From Streptomyces olindensis (lineage in GTDB: Bacteria; Actinomycetota; Actinomycetes; Streptomycetales; Streptomycetaceae): a DNA stretch of 64,000 nucleotides. Under the pieces are notes generated by a model. That model saw only the letters and a list, made by a program, of their open reading frames with translations. It was not told the DNA's origin and ran no database searches. The position numbers and the translations under genes were made by a program. The stretch covers positions 62,001 through 126,000 of the forward strand of contig JJOH01000018.1 of assembly GCA_000696115.1 (NCBI GenBank), given 5' to 3'. Positions 45,993-54,072 of this stretch are shown here, in pieces (the first letter of the stretch is position 1; the number at the start of each line of letters is the position of its first letter).

Positions 45993-48900
45993 CTAGCGGA
46001 GGCGTTGCGAGATGACCTTCGACACACCGTCGCCCTGCATGGAGACGCCGTAGAGCGCGTCGGCGACCTCCATCGTCCGCTTCTGGTGCGTGATCACGAT
46101 CAGCTGGGAGGCTTCCTGGAGCTCCTGCATGATCCGGATGAGCCGCTGGAGGTTGGTGTCGTCGAGTGCGGCCTCGACCTCGTCCATGACGTAGAACGGG
46201 CTGGGCCGCGCCTTGAAGATCGACACGAGCATGGCCACGGCGGTCAGCGACCGCTCCCCGCCGGAGAGCAGGGACAGCCGCTTGACCTTCTTGCCCGGCG
46301 GCCGGGCCTCGACGTCCACGCCCGTGGTGAGCATGTTGTCGGGGTCGGTCAGCACCAGCCGCCCCTCACCGCCGGGGAACAGCCGACTGAAGACGCCCTC
46401 GAACTCCCGTGCGGTGTCCCGATAGGCCTCGGTGAAGACCTGCTCGACCCGCTCGTCGACCTCCTTGACGACCTGGAGCAGGTCGGCGCGGGTCTTCTTC
46501 AGGTCCTCCAGCTGTTCGCTGAGGAACTGGTGGCGCTCCTCCAGCGCCGCGAACTCCTCCAGCGCGAGCGGGTTCACCTTGCCGAGTTGCTGGTAGGCGC
46601 GCTCGGCGGCCTTCAGGCGCTTCTCCTGCTCGGCCCGGACGAACGGTTTCGGCCGGTTGCGGGGGTGCTCGGGGTCCTCCGGCAGCTCCTCCCCCTCGGC
46701 GGGGGGCGAGGGCGGCACGAGCTGGTGCGGTCCGTACTCCGCGACGAGCCCGGCCGGTTCCACACCCAGCTCCTCCAGCGCCTTGGTCTCCAGCTGCTCG
46801 ATCCGCAGCCGCTTCTCGGCGCCGAGTACCTCGCCGCGGTGGACCGAATCCGTCAACTTGTCGAGTTCGGCCTTGAGGTCGCGACCCTCGGTGCGGGCGC
46901 GGGCGAGGTCCTGCTCGCGCCGGGCCTTGGCGGCCTCGGCGGCGGTGCGCTCCTCGTCGGCGCGGGCGACGGACACCTCGACGTGCGCGAGGAGCTGCCG
47001 GGCGCCGGACGCAACGGCTTCCGCCACCGCCGCCTCGTGCCGCAGCCGGGCCCGCCGCTGCTCGGCACGCGCGCGTGCCTCGCGTTCCGCGCGGGCGGCC
47101 CGGTCGAGGGAGTCGGCCCGGCCGGCGAGGCCCTTGACCCGTTCCTCGTGCGTACGGACCTGGAGCCGGGCCTCCATCTCGGTCTGGCGGGCGTTGGCGC
47201 CGTCGGCGGCGAGCCGGTCCCGCACGGCGGTGTCGGGCTCCTCCTCGATCGGCATCTCCTCGGCGACGGCGAGCCGCTCGGCGAGTTCCTCGACCTCCTG
47301 GAGGGCCTTGTCGAGAGCCTCCTGGGCCCGGGCCGCGGCGGCGGTGGACCGCTCGGCCTCCCCCGCCGCGCCACGTGCCTGCCCGGCGAGCCGGCCGAGC
47401 TGCTGGGCGACGGCCGACTTCTCCCGGTCGGCGGCCCGGCGCCGCTCCCCCAGCTCCTCGACCAGCGCGGCGCACTCCTTGCGCCGCTCGACGGCCTCGT
47501 GCTGGGCCTCGGTCAGCTCCTCGCAGCGGACGGCCAGCTCCTCCAGCTCGGCGGCGGCCTCGTCGACGGAGGCCTGCACTTCGAGGAGGCTGGGGGCGCC
47601 CGCGGAGCCGCCGTGGGCGAAGTGGGCGCCGAGGAGGTCGCCCTCGGCCGTGACGGCGGTGAGGTCGGGGTGGGCGTAGACGAGGTCCTCGGCGTCTTCG
47701 AGGGTGCCGACGACGACGATGCCGTGGAGCAGCCGCCTGACGGCAGGCATGAGGTCCGTGGGGCCGCGGACCAGGTCTGCGGCGTAGGTGTGGCGGGTGT
47801 CTGCGGCGCCGTTGTGGCTGGTCGCGCCCACGCGGCGGCAGCCGCACGTCTGATGCGGCCCCGCGCCCCTGAGGGCGTCATCTCCTGCCAGGAGCAGGGT
47901 GGCCCTGCCACCGTCCTGTTTGCGGAGGAGTCGGATCGCGTCGGCCGCGGATGCCGGGGACGTGACCGCGATGGCGTCCGCCGCCGCCCCGAACGCGGCG
48001 GCCAGGGCGACCTCGTGGCCCTGGGCCACCGTCAGGAGCTCCGCCGCCGGGCCGAGCAGGCCGGAGAGGCGGTCCTTCGCCGCGAGCAGTGTCCCGGTGC
48101 CGTCCTTGCGGCGCAGGCCGAGTGCCAGGGCCTCGTGCCGGGCCTGGGTGGCGGCGCGCCGACGTTCCGCCGAGGTGGCGGCCTCCCGGGCTGCCGTGAG
48201 GGCGGCCTCGGCCTCGGCGAGCTGCTGTTTCGCGGCCTCGTGCTGCTCGGCGAGTGCGACGTCGCCGGCGTCGAGGCCGTCGACCTCGGCCTTGAGCGCC
48301 TCGTATTCCTCCTGGGCGGTGACGGCACGTTCCTGCGCCTCGTCGCGGGCGGCGGCCAGGCGTTCGATCTCGGCCTGGGCGGAGGCGGCGCGGGAGCGGG
48401 CCGCGTTGACCTGGCCGCTGAGCCGGGCCAGGCCCTCGCGCCGGTCGGCGATGGCGCGGGCGGCGTCCTTCAGGCGCCGCTCCTCCTGGGCCAGTTCGCG
48501 CTCCAGCTCGGCACGGTGGGCGACCGTGTCCTCCAAGGCGCGTTCGGCGGCTTCAAGGGCCGCCTCGAGTTCGGCCTCCTGCTCGCGGATGCGGGCGGCC
48601 TCGCGCTCCATGTCCTCGGGGTCGCGGCCGCGCCGTTCCTCGGGAGGTGCGGAGGTGGCGCTCTTCACCCGGGCGTCGGCCAGCGAGATCGTGCCGCGCA
48701 CCCGCTCGGCGAGCTGGGAGAGCTCGTACCAGGTCTGCTGGGCGCGCTGCAGGCGCGGCGTGAGCTGCCGTACCTCGTCCTCCAGGAGGGCCTCGCGCTG
48801 GAGCGCCCTGCGCAGCTCCTGCTCGGCGGCCTCCTTGCGCTCCTTCAGCGCGGCCTCGTCGGCGACCTCGGCCTGGAGGGCTTCGCGGAGGCGGACGAGG

Positions 48901-49598
48901 TCGTCGGCGAGGAGGCGCAGGCGGGCGTCGCGCAGATCCGCCTGGATGACGGCGGCCCTTCTCGCGACCGCCGCCTGTCGGCCCAGCGGTTTGAGCTGGC
49001 GGCGCAGCTCGTCCGTGAGGTCCTGGACGCGGGCGAGGTTGGCCTGCATCGCGTCCAGCTTGCGCAGCGCCTTCTCCTTGCGCTTGCGGTGCTTGAGGAC
49101 GCCGGCGGCCTCCTCGATGAAGGCGCGGCGGCCCATGGGGTCGGCGTGCAGCACGGAGTCGAGCTGGCCCTGCCCGACGATGACGTGCATCTCGCGGCCG
49201 ATGCCGGAGTCGGAGAGCAGTTCCTGGATGTCGAGGAGGCGGCAGGTGTCGCCGTTGATCTGGTACTCGCTGCCGCCGTTGCGGAACATGATCCGCGTGA
49301 TCGTGACCTCGGCGTACTCGATGGGCAGGGCCCCGTCGGAGTTGTCGATGGTCAGGGACACCTCGGCGCGGCCCAGGGGCGGGCGGCCGGTGGTGCCGGC
49401 GAAGATGACGTCCTCCATCTTGCCGCCGCGCAGCGACTTGGCGCCCTGCTCGCCCATGACCCAGCTGAGCGCGTCGACGACGTTGGACTTGCCCGAGCCG
49501 TTCGGTCCGACGACGCACGTGATGCCCGGCTCGAACCGGAGTGTGGTGGCCGAGGCGAACGACTTGAACCCGCGGAGGGTCAGGGCCTTGAGGTGCAC
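45993..49598 (-). CDS. smc: Chromosome segregation ATPase SMC
   Basis: 1201 residues: an N-terminal ABC-like head with Walker A GPNGSGKSN (residues about 32-40), two long coiled coils (residues about 170-500 and 690-1020), a hinge between them, and a C-terminal head with LSGGERSLTA and Walker B FYVMDEVEAALDD. SMC condenses and segregates chromosomes with ScpA/ScpB. The GTG at 49598 matches the VHLKALTLRGFKSFA start. Residues about 573-596, in the hinge, are encoded by a dispersed DNA repeat (see separate entry). The hinge inserts Cys-rich CGCRR there. Otherwise the length is typical. Confidence 0.95.
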   Translation of the reverse strand: MHLKALTLRGFKSFASATTLRFEPGITCVVGPNGSGKSNVVDALSWVMGEQGAKSLRGGKMEDVIFAGTTGRPPLGRAEVSLTIDNSDGALPIEYAEVTITRIMFRNGGSEYQINGDTCRLLDIQELLSDSGIGREMHVIVGQGQLDSVLHADPMGRRAFIEEAAGVLKHRKRKEKALRKLDAMQANLARVQDLTDELRRQLKPLGRQAAVARRAAVIQADLRDARLRLLADDLVRLREALQAEVADEAALKERKEAAEQELRRALQREALLEDEVRQLTPRLQRAQQTWYELSQLAERVRGTISLADARVKSATSAPPEERRGRDPEDMEREAARIREQEAELEAALEAAERALEDTVAHRAELERELAQEERRLKDAARAIADRREGLARLSGQVNAARSRAASAQAEIERLAAARDEAQERAVTAQEEYEALKAEVDGLDAGDVALAEQHEAAKQQLAEAEAALTAAREAATSAERRRAATQARHEALALGLRRKDGTGTLLAAKDRLSGLLGPAAELLTVAQGHEVALAAAFGAAADAIAVTSPASAADAIRLLRKQDGGRATLLLAGDDALRGAGPHQTCGCRRVGATSHNGAADTRHTYAADLVRGPTDLMPAVRRLLHGIVVVGTLEDAEDLVYAHPDLTAVTAEGDLLGAHFAHGGSAGAPSLLEVQASVDEAAAELEELAVRCEELTEAQHEAVERRKECAALVEELGERRRAADREKSAVAQQLGRLAGQARGAAGEAERSTAAAARAQEALDKALQEVEELAERLAVAEEMPIEEEPDTAVRDRLAADGANARQTEMEARLQVRTHEERVKGLAGRADSLDRAARAEREARARAEQRRARLRHEAAVAEAVASGARQLLAHVEVSVARADEERTAAEAAKARREQDLARARTEGRDLKAELDKLTDSVHRGEVLGAEKRLRIEQLETKALEELGVEPAGLVAEYGPHQLVPPSPPAEGEELPEDPEHPRNRPKPFVRAEQEKRLKAAERAYQQLGKVNPLALEEFAALEERHQFLSEQLEDLKKTRADLLQVVKEVDERVEQVFTEAYRDTAREFEGVFSRLFPGGEGRLVLTDPDNMLTTGVDVEARPPGKKVKRLSLLSGGERSLTAVAMLVSIFKARPSPFYVMDEVEAALDDTNLQRLIRIMQELQEASQLIVITHQKRTMEVADALYGVSMQGDGVSKVISQRLR
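47814..47880. repeat. Dispersed GC-rich repeat, in frame inside the smc hinge
   Basis: This 67-base stretch is similar to 58203-58270. The first 31 bases differ at three positions, a variable middle follows, and GCCCCGCGCCCCTG is shared without change. Here it is read through in frame and codes for about 22 residues including Cys-Gly-Cys-Arg-Arg. The motif resembles intergenic repeats frequent in Streptomyces genomes; that parallel is from memory. Confidence 0.8.
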
Positions 49599-49716
49599 GC
49601 CGCCGGACTCTACCGCCCGGGTTGGTCTCACTCCATGAACCCGCGGTTTCGCCGGTGAACGCGCAGGGCACACCAAACGTTAAAGACGGTGAAAGGATGC
49701 GTGGGGAAAGAAAGAA

Positions 49717-49735
49717 GGGACGCCGAGGGCGTCCC
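49717..49735 (-). terminator. Intrinsic terminator after the small coiled-coil gene
   Basis: GGGACGCC and GGCGTCCC (8 perfect pairs) flank a 3-base loop. On the minus strand it is followed by TTCTTTCTTTCC. It separates the small upstream gene from smc. Confidence 0.85.
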
Positions 49736-49809
49736 TTGCACTTCTGACAACTCAGCGGTTGTGACGGGCGGCCCGACCACTGCTGTGCTGTTGTGGAGCG
49801 ATGCAGTGA

Positions 49810-50013
49810 TCAGGTGAGCGCAGGCTCCGCCTGGTGTGCGTCAACGCTCTCCATGATCCTGTCGTGAGAAGCGGCAGCCGTCAGCGCTTCGTTCTCCGCC
49901 TGGATCCGTACGAGCTCGGATTCCAGGTCCTGGACGCGCTGCTGGAGCCGTCGCATCTCGGCGAGGAGTCGAGGGTCGGAGCCGCCGACGTAACCGAGAA
50001 GCGCCTTTGCCAT
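49810..50013 (-). CDS. Small coiled-coil protein of unknown function
   Basis: 67 residues starting MAKALLGYVGGSDPRLL. The centre, LAEMRRLQQRVQDLESELVRIQAENEAL, is a clear heptad-patterned coiled coil. No catalytic or DNA-binding motif is seen. The ATG at 50013 has GGAGG 8-9 bases upstream. It stands alone between acyP and smc, with its own terminator; homologues are expected throughout Streptomyces. Confidence 0.75.
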   Translation of the reverse strand: MAKALLGYVGGSDPRLLAEMRRLQQRVQDLESELVRIQAENEALTAAASHDRIMESVDAHQAEPALT

Positions 50014-50394
50014 GATGGATGGTCCTCCACAATGAGTGACCGACCGATGCGGTGTGGGTCGTGAGGGATTCGCACCCGCCCTGCCTGGCAGGCCTGGAGT
50101 TGTGCTGCCGTTCAGCCATGCCAAACAGCTAAGGTGCGCGGGGTGCTTTCAGCGTCTCACCAAAAAGTTTGACGGTCAACACGATCACGCCCCGTATTGG
50201 CGGGCGACCCGGGCACACACGGCCGGGAACGGCGGTGCGGCGGCTTCTGCGGGGCCCTCGGGGCGTGGCGATCATCCTTGCGTGCGGAGCCTGCCAAGGC
50301 AAGCGGTTCTGGCAATCACCAGCGAGTTTCCGTCCGGGGCGGCGTCCCGCGGCCTGTCCGTGGGCGGCCCGCGTGCCCGCCCGGCGGTACGGGG
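50014..50394. other. 381-base gap with a tRNA-like relic
   Basis: No protein gene is supported. On the minus strand around 50125-50050 the sequence resembles a degraded tRNA: a GGCTGAACGGCAGC D-arm-like segment and GGGTGCGAATCCC, which differs from a TpsiC arm by one loop base. The acceptor stem does not form. Treat as a relic at most. Confidence 0.25.
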
Positions 50395-50676
50395 TCAGCG
50401 GATGGCGAAGCCGTCGTAGCCGCCGCGAGGTGTGTCCCAGATCTCGGTGACACCGTCCACGCGGCCGGGCGTGTCGTCACTCTGGAGCCACTCCAGCAGG
50501 CCTTCACAGCCCTCTCGCGCGCCCTCGGCGACCACTTGGACCCGTCCGTCGCCCAAATTGAGAGCAAAACCACTCAGGCCGCCGATCTCCAGGGCCTTGG
50601 CCCGGGTGAACCAGCGGAAACCCACACCTTGGACGCGTCCCCGCACCCAGGCGACCAGTCGCACATCCTCGCTCAT
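50395..50676 (-). CDS. acyP: Acylphosphatase
   Basis: 93 residues. GRVQGVGFRWFTRAKA holds the phosphate-binding loop and catalytic Arg, and the Asn in GFALNLGDGRVQVVAEG is the second catalytic residue. Hydrolyses acyl phosphates such as 1,3-bisphosphoglycerate or carbamoyl phosphate. Stands alone, with its own ATG. Confidence 0.93.
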   Translation of the reverse strand: MSEDVRLVAWVRGRVQGVGFRWFTRAKALEIGGLSGFALNLGDGRVQVVAEGAREGCEGLLEWLQSDDTPGRVDGVTEIWDTPRGGYDGFAIR

Positions 50677-50837
50677 GACTGCAACCTAACCGCCTGATCT
50701 CCCTCCGGGCACTTCCTCCACTTGCGCCATGCGGTACCGTCCCCCCTCAACGAATCTCATATGAAACTCACACGATCGAGTGAGTTTGGTGTTGATCTCG
50801 AGGACGAGTCGACCGCCAGGACGAGGAAGGCCAGGAC

Positions 50838-52013
50838 ATGGGACGCCACCGACGCTCCGCCGCCGGCCGCGCCGCCACGGGGATCACGCGGGCCGACGGC
50901 GCCGCGGAGGGCCACGAGCCGCTGCACTCCACCGCGGGAGACGCTCCGACGATGGGCATCGCGCCCTATCTGAACCCGGAGGCGTACGCCGAGAGCTACG
51001 CGAAGAGCGAGGCCTACCTGTTCGGGGCGGAGGCGTCCGCGGCGGGTGACCGCTACGAGGACACGGCCGTCTTCGCGAGCGACGGGTTCGCGAACGACCG
51101 CTTCACGAACGACCGCTTCACCACCGACGGGTTCGCGAGCGACGGCTTCACGCCCGATGGCGGTGCCCGCCGCGCCGGCGCGCACCGCCGCCGGAAGAAG
51201 GCCGCGCGTCCGATGCGCACCGGGCTGCTCGGCGTGTCCGCCGCGGTCGCCCTCGGCACGGTCGCGGTCGCCACGGGCGCGGTGCCCGGCCTCGAGAACT
51301 ACAAGCTCGGCGGCAACGGCGGCGCAGACAAGGTGCAGGCCGGGGACACGCCGACGAACACCCCGATCGAGCAGGGCGGCACCTCCGGCAGCGCCGACAG
51401 CCGGGGCGACGCCCCCACCAGCCGGGACGCGGAGCGCTCCGCCTCCCCGTCGCCGTCCGCGTCGAAGTCCTCCGCCGCGCCGACGAAGACGCCTCAGAAG
51501 CCGGACAAGACGCAGGAGAAGACCCCGGAGAAGAAGCAGCCGGCGGCCACCCCCAGCGAGAAGCCGGCCGACCCGCCGTCCCGCACGGCCACCAAGGCGC
51601 CGCGGAAGCCCAGCGCCTCCGCCGCGCTCTCCGGGGAGTCCGCGGCGGCGGCCCAGGTGCTCGCGCTGGTGAACGAGGAGCGCGCCAAGGTGGGCTGCAG
51701 CCCGCTCGCCGCGAACAGCGCGCTGGCCGAGCTGGCCCGGAACTACAGCGAGGACATGGCCGCCCGGGGCTTCTTCGACCACACCGACCCGGACGGCAGG
51801 ACGCCGTGGGACCGGGCCGAGAAGGCCGGGATATCCAACCTCGGCGGCGAGAACATCGCGCGCGGCCAGGCCGACGCCGCGGCTGTGATGGACGCCTGGA
51901 TGAACAGCCCCGGCCACCGCGCCAACATCCTGAACTGCGACTTCAAGACGCTGGGCGTCGGTGTCGAGTTCGGGTCCGGCGGTCCCTGGTGGACCCAGAA
52001 CTTCGGCTACTGA
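50838..52013 (+). CDS. Exported CAP/SCP-domain protein with N-terminal repeats
   Basis: 391 residues. The C-terminal domain (residues about 267-391) is a CAP/SCP fold: VLALVNEERAKVGCSPLAANSALAELARNYSEDMAARGFFDHTDPDG and GENIARGQ, with WMNSPGHRANIL. A hydrophobic helix lies at residues 125-148 (LLGVSAAVALGTVAVATGAV), followed by a long Lys/Pro/Ser/Thr-rich stretch. The first 120 residues are hydrophilic and contain a six-fold repeat. A type II anchor topology is likely. The ATG follows an AGGAAGG site. Secreted CAP proteins in actinobacteria have unclear roles. Confidence 0.85.
   Translation: MGRHRRSAAGRAATGITRADGAAEGHEPLHSTAGDAPTMGIAPYLNPEAYAESYAKSEAYLFGAEASAAGDRYEDTAVFASDGFANDRFTNDRFTTDGFASDGFTPDGGARRAGAHRRRKKAARPMRTGLLGVSAAVALGTVAVATGAVPGLENYKLGGNGGADKVQAGDTPTNTPIEQGGTSGSADSRGDAPTSRDAERSASPSPSASKSSAAPTKTPQKPDKTQEKTPEKKQPAATPSEKPADPPSRTATKAPRKPSASAALSGESAAAAQVLALVNEERAKVGCSPLAANSALAELARNYSEDMAARGFFDHTDPDGRTPWDRAEKAGISNLGGENIARGQADAAAVMDAWMNSPGHRANILNCDFKTLGVGVEFGSGGPWWTQNFGY
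51072..51161 (+). repeat. Six tandem 15-base coding repeats
   Basis: Six 15-base units, each starting TTC and coding Phe-(Ala/Thr)-x-Asp-(Gly/Arg), lie in the cytoplasmic N-terminal part of the CAP protein. Individual units are about 70-95% identical, which suggests unequal exchange or slippage. Confidence 0.9.
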
Positions 52014-52028
52014 GGCCCGGCACGGGGC

Positions 52029-52613
52029 TCAGGCGGCGGCCAGGCCCCTGAGGAAGACCCTGGCCGTCTCCGTCACGCGGCGGCCCAGCTGCTCGGCCGT
52101 GGCGATGTCGGCCTTGTGGACGGCGTCGGGGCCCTCGTCGGCGTTGGTCTGGGCGGCGGCGCCGGTGAAGACGCCGAGGCGGTTCAGGTCGTGCTCGGAG
52201 CCGGTGCTGCTGTTCCAGCCCGGGAGCAGGCCGAGGTTGACCCAGTGCATGCCGAGCTGCGCGGCGAGGATCTGGAAGTACTGCAGGGTGTGCAGCTTGT
52301 CGCCGCTCTTGGAGGCGGAGTTGGTGAAGCCGGCGGCCAGCTTGTCCTTCCACGCCTGGGTGGCCCAGCGCTTCGAGGTGGCCTCCGCGAAGACGTGGAA
52401 GGCCCCGGACGCGGTGCCCATGTAGGTCGGCGATCCGAACACGATGGCGTCCGAGCGGTCGAGGATCGCCCACTGCTCCTCGGTGATCTCGTCGACCTTG
52501 ATCAGATGCACCTCGGCGCCGGCCGCGACGGCACCGGCCCGGACGGCCTCGGCGATGACGGCGGTGTGGCCGTAGCCGGAGTGGTAGGCAAGGGAGACAA
52601 CAGGGGTGGTCAC
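52029..52613 (-). CDS. Flavodoxin-like NAD(P)H-dependent oxidoreductase
   Basis: 194 residues, WrbA/NADPH-dependent FMN reductase type. VSLAYHSGYGHTAVIAEAV is the FMN-phosphate loop, and DAIVFGSPTYMGTASGAFHVF the second flavin-contacting segment. It may reduce quinones or electrophiles. The GTG at 52613 has AGGAG about 8 bases upstream. Divergent from the HxlR regulator, which very likely controls it. Confidence 0.87.
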   Translation of the reverse strand: MTTPVVSLAYHSGYGHTAVIAEAVRAGAVAAGAEVHLIKVDEITEEQWAILDRSDAIVFGSPTYMGTASGAFHVFAEATSKRWATQAWKDKLAAGFTNSASKSGDKLHTLQYFQILAAQLGMHWVNLGLLPGWNSSTGSEHDLNRLGVFTGAAAQTNADEGPDAVHKADIATAEQLGRRVTETARVFLRGLAAA

Positions 52614-52660
52614 GTGCGTACTCCTGAAATAGGCAGGCCGGAAGCAATGACCAAAGGAAA

Positions 52661-52681
52661 GCACTAACTTTTGGTTAGTGC
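52661..52681. promoter_or_regulatory. Candidate HxlR operator
   Basis: GCACTAAC (52661-52668) and GTTAGTGC (52674-52681) form a perfect 8-base inverted repeat with a 5-base spacer, centred between the divergent oxidoreductase and HxlR genes. A second GGTTAG half lies 7 bases on. Confidence 0.7.
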
Positions 52682-52720
52682 AACCTGTTGGTTAGCGCTG
52701 TGCTGGCGTAGGCTGGGCAT

Positions 52721-53125
52721 ATGACCACCACCCAGGAGCGCGGGGAAGGGCTCGACGACCTCCCGTACAACGTGTTCGCCAAGGCCTGTCCCTCGCGCGG
52801 CACGCTGGAGCACGTCACGGGCCGCTGGGGCGGACTCACGCTGGGCGCCCTGTACGAGGGCTCGCTGCGCTTCAACGAGCTGCGCCGCCGCGTCGACGGC
52901 GTCAGCGAGAAGATGCTCTCCCAGACGCTGCACGCGCTGGAGCGCGACGGCCTGGTGCACCGCGAGGCCCAGCCGACCAACCCGCCCCGCGTGGACTACG
53001 AACTGACGCCGCTGGGGCGCGGGATCGCCGAGCGGCTGCTGGACCTCATCCACTTCGTGGAAGGCCGGATGGACGACGTGCTCGCCGCGCGCGAGCGCTA
53101 CGACGAGACCCGCGGCGCCCGCTGA
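52721..53125 (+). CDS. HxlR-family transcriptional regulator
   Basis: 134 residues. RWGGLTLGALYEGSLRFNELRRRVDGVSEKMLSQTLHALERDGLVHREAQP is the winged-helix HxlR signature. One Cys sits in the N-terminal AKACPSRG, the place where HypR/QorR-type HxlR sensors keep a redox Cys. It is divergent from a flavin-dependent oxidoreductase and there is a palindrome between them, so it probably senses quinones, aldehydes or disulfide stress. The 3' end overlaps mutM tail to tail by 28 bases. Confidence 0.9.
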   Translation: MTTTQERGEGLDDLPYNVFAKACPSRGTLEHVTGRWGGLTLGALYEGSLRFNELRRRVDGVSEKMLSQTLHALERDGLVHREAQPTNPPRVDYELTPLGRGIAERLLDLIHFVEGRMDDVLAARERYDETRGAR

Positions 53126-53958
53126 CACGTCGGGCAGAAGTAGCTCGACCGGTTCATCCAGGCCCGGCGGCGCAGGGGCGTGCCGCAGCGCCGGCAGGGC
53201 AGGCCCTCACGGCCGTACGCGTCGAGGGACCGGTCGAAGTAGCCCGACTCGCCGTTGACGTTGACGTAGAGGCTGTCGAAGCTGGTGCCGCCCACGGCGA
53301 GGGCCGCGTTCATCACGTCCCGTACGTGGCCCAGGAGCATCAGGGTGCGCGGGCGCGTGAAGGTCGCGGTCGGGCGCTCGTAGTGGATGCGGGCGCGCCA
53401 CAGGGCCTCGTCCGCGTAGATGTTGCCGACGCCGCTGATCAGCGACTGGTCGAGCAGGGCCCGCTTGATCGTGGACCGCTTGCGGCGCAGCGCCTGGTGG
53501 AAGGCCTCGTCGTCGAAGAGCGGGTCGAGCGGGTCACGGGCGATGTGCGCGATGACGTCGGGCAGCCCGTCGGGGGTGTTGTCGTGCAGCGACAGGCCGC
53601 CGAAGGTGCGCTGGTCGACGAAGCGGAGTTCGGTGTCGAGGGCGTCGGTGAAGCGGACGCGGATGCGCAGGTGCTTCTCGTCCGGGGCCGTGTGCGGCTG
53701 GACCAGCAGCTGGCCGCTCATGCCGAGGTGGGCCAGGATCGACTGGTCCGTGTCCTCCAGGGGCAGCCACAGGTACTTGCCTCGGCGGCTCGGGACGCCG
53801 ATGCGGTGGCCCTTGAGCCGGTGCGCGAAGTCGTCGGCGCCACCGAGGTGGCGGCGCACGGCGCGCGGGTGCAGCACCTCGGTCTCGGCGACGGTCCGGT
53901 GGGCGACCCACCGCTCCAGGCCGCGCCGTACGACCTCGACCTCGGGCAACTCGGGCAT
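53098..53958 (-). CDS. mutM: Formamidopyrimidine-DNA glycosylase
   Basis: 286 residues. MPELPEVEVVRRGLERW gives the N-terminal Pro nucleophile and Glu. GRRGKYLWLPL holds the conserved Lys, and the protein ends with a four-Cys zinc finger (CRRC...CPTC). Excises 8-oxoguanine and other oxidised purines. The start at 53958 places Pro at position 2. Convergent with and overlapping the HxlR gene. Confidence 0.95.
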   Translation of the reverse strand: MPELPEVEVVRRGLERWVAHRTVAETEVLHPRAVRRHLGGADDFAHRLKGHRIGVPSRRGKYLWLPLEDTDQSILAHLGMSGQLLVQPHTAPDEKHLRIRVRFTDALDTELRFVDQRTFGGLSLHDNTPDGLPDVIAHIARDPLDPLFDDEAFHQALRRKRSTIKRALLDQSLISGVGNIYADEALWRARIHYERPTATFTRPRTLMLLGHVRDVMNAALAVGGTSFDSLYVNVNGESGYFDRSLDAYGREGLPCRRCGTPLRRRAWMNRSSYFCPTCQRAPRVSS

Positions 53959-53988
53959 GGGCATCCCCCGTCACGAACCTGCGGACGA

Positions 53989-54026
53989 CCCGAGCGCCCG
54001 CCCCCGGGCAGGGGCGGGCGCTCGGG
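53989..54026 (-). terminator. Perfect terminator downstream of rnc
   Basis: A 16-base stem (53989-54004 with 54011-54026) has no mismatch and a 6-base loop. It lies just downstream of rnc. Confidence 0.85.
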
Positions 54027-54072
54027 TGCGCTGTGCTGTGGCCGGACGCCCGGTGCGGGCGGCCGGCTCGTC

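Noticed and set aside
45945..49658. 1237-codon plus-strand frame opposite smc
   Set aside because: It is the mirror of smc; its Gly-, Leu- and Val-rich composition is typical of shadow frames.
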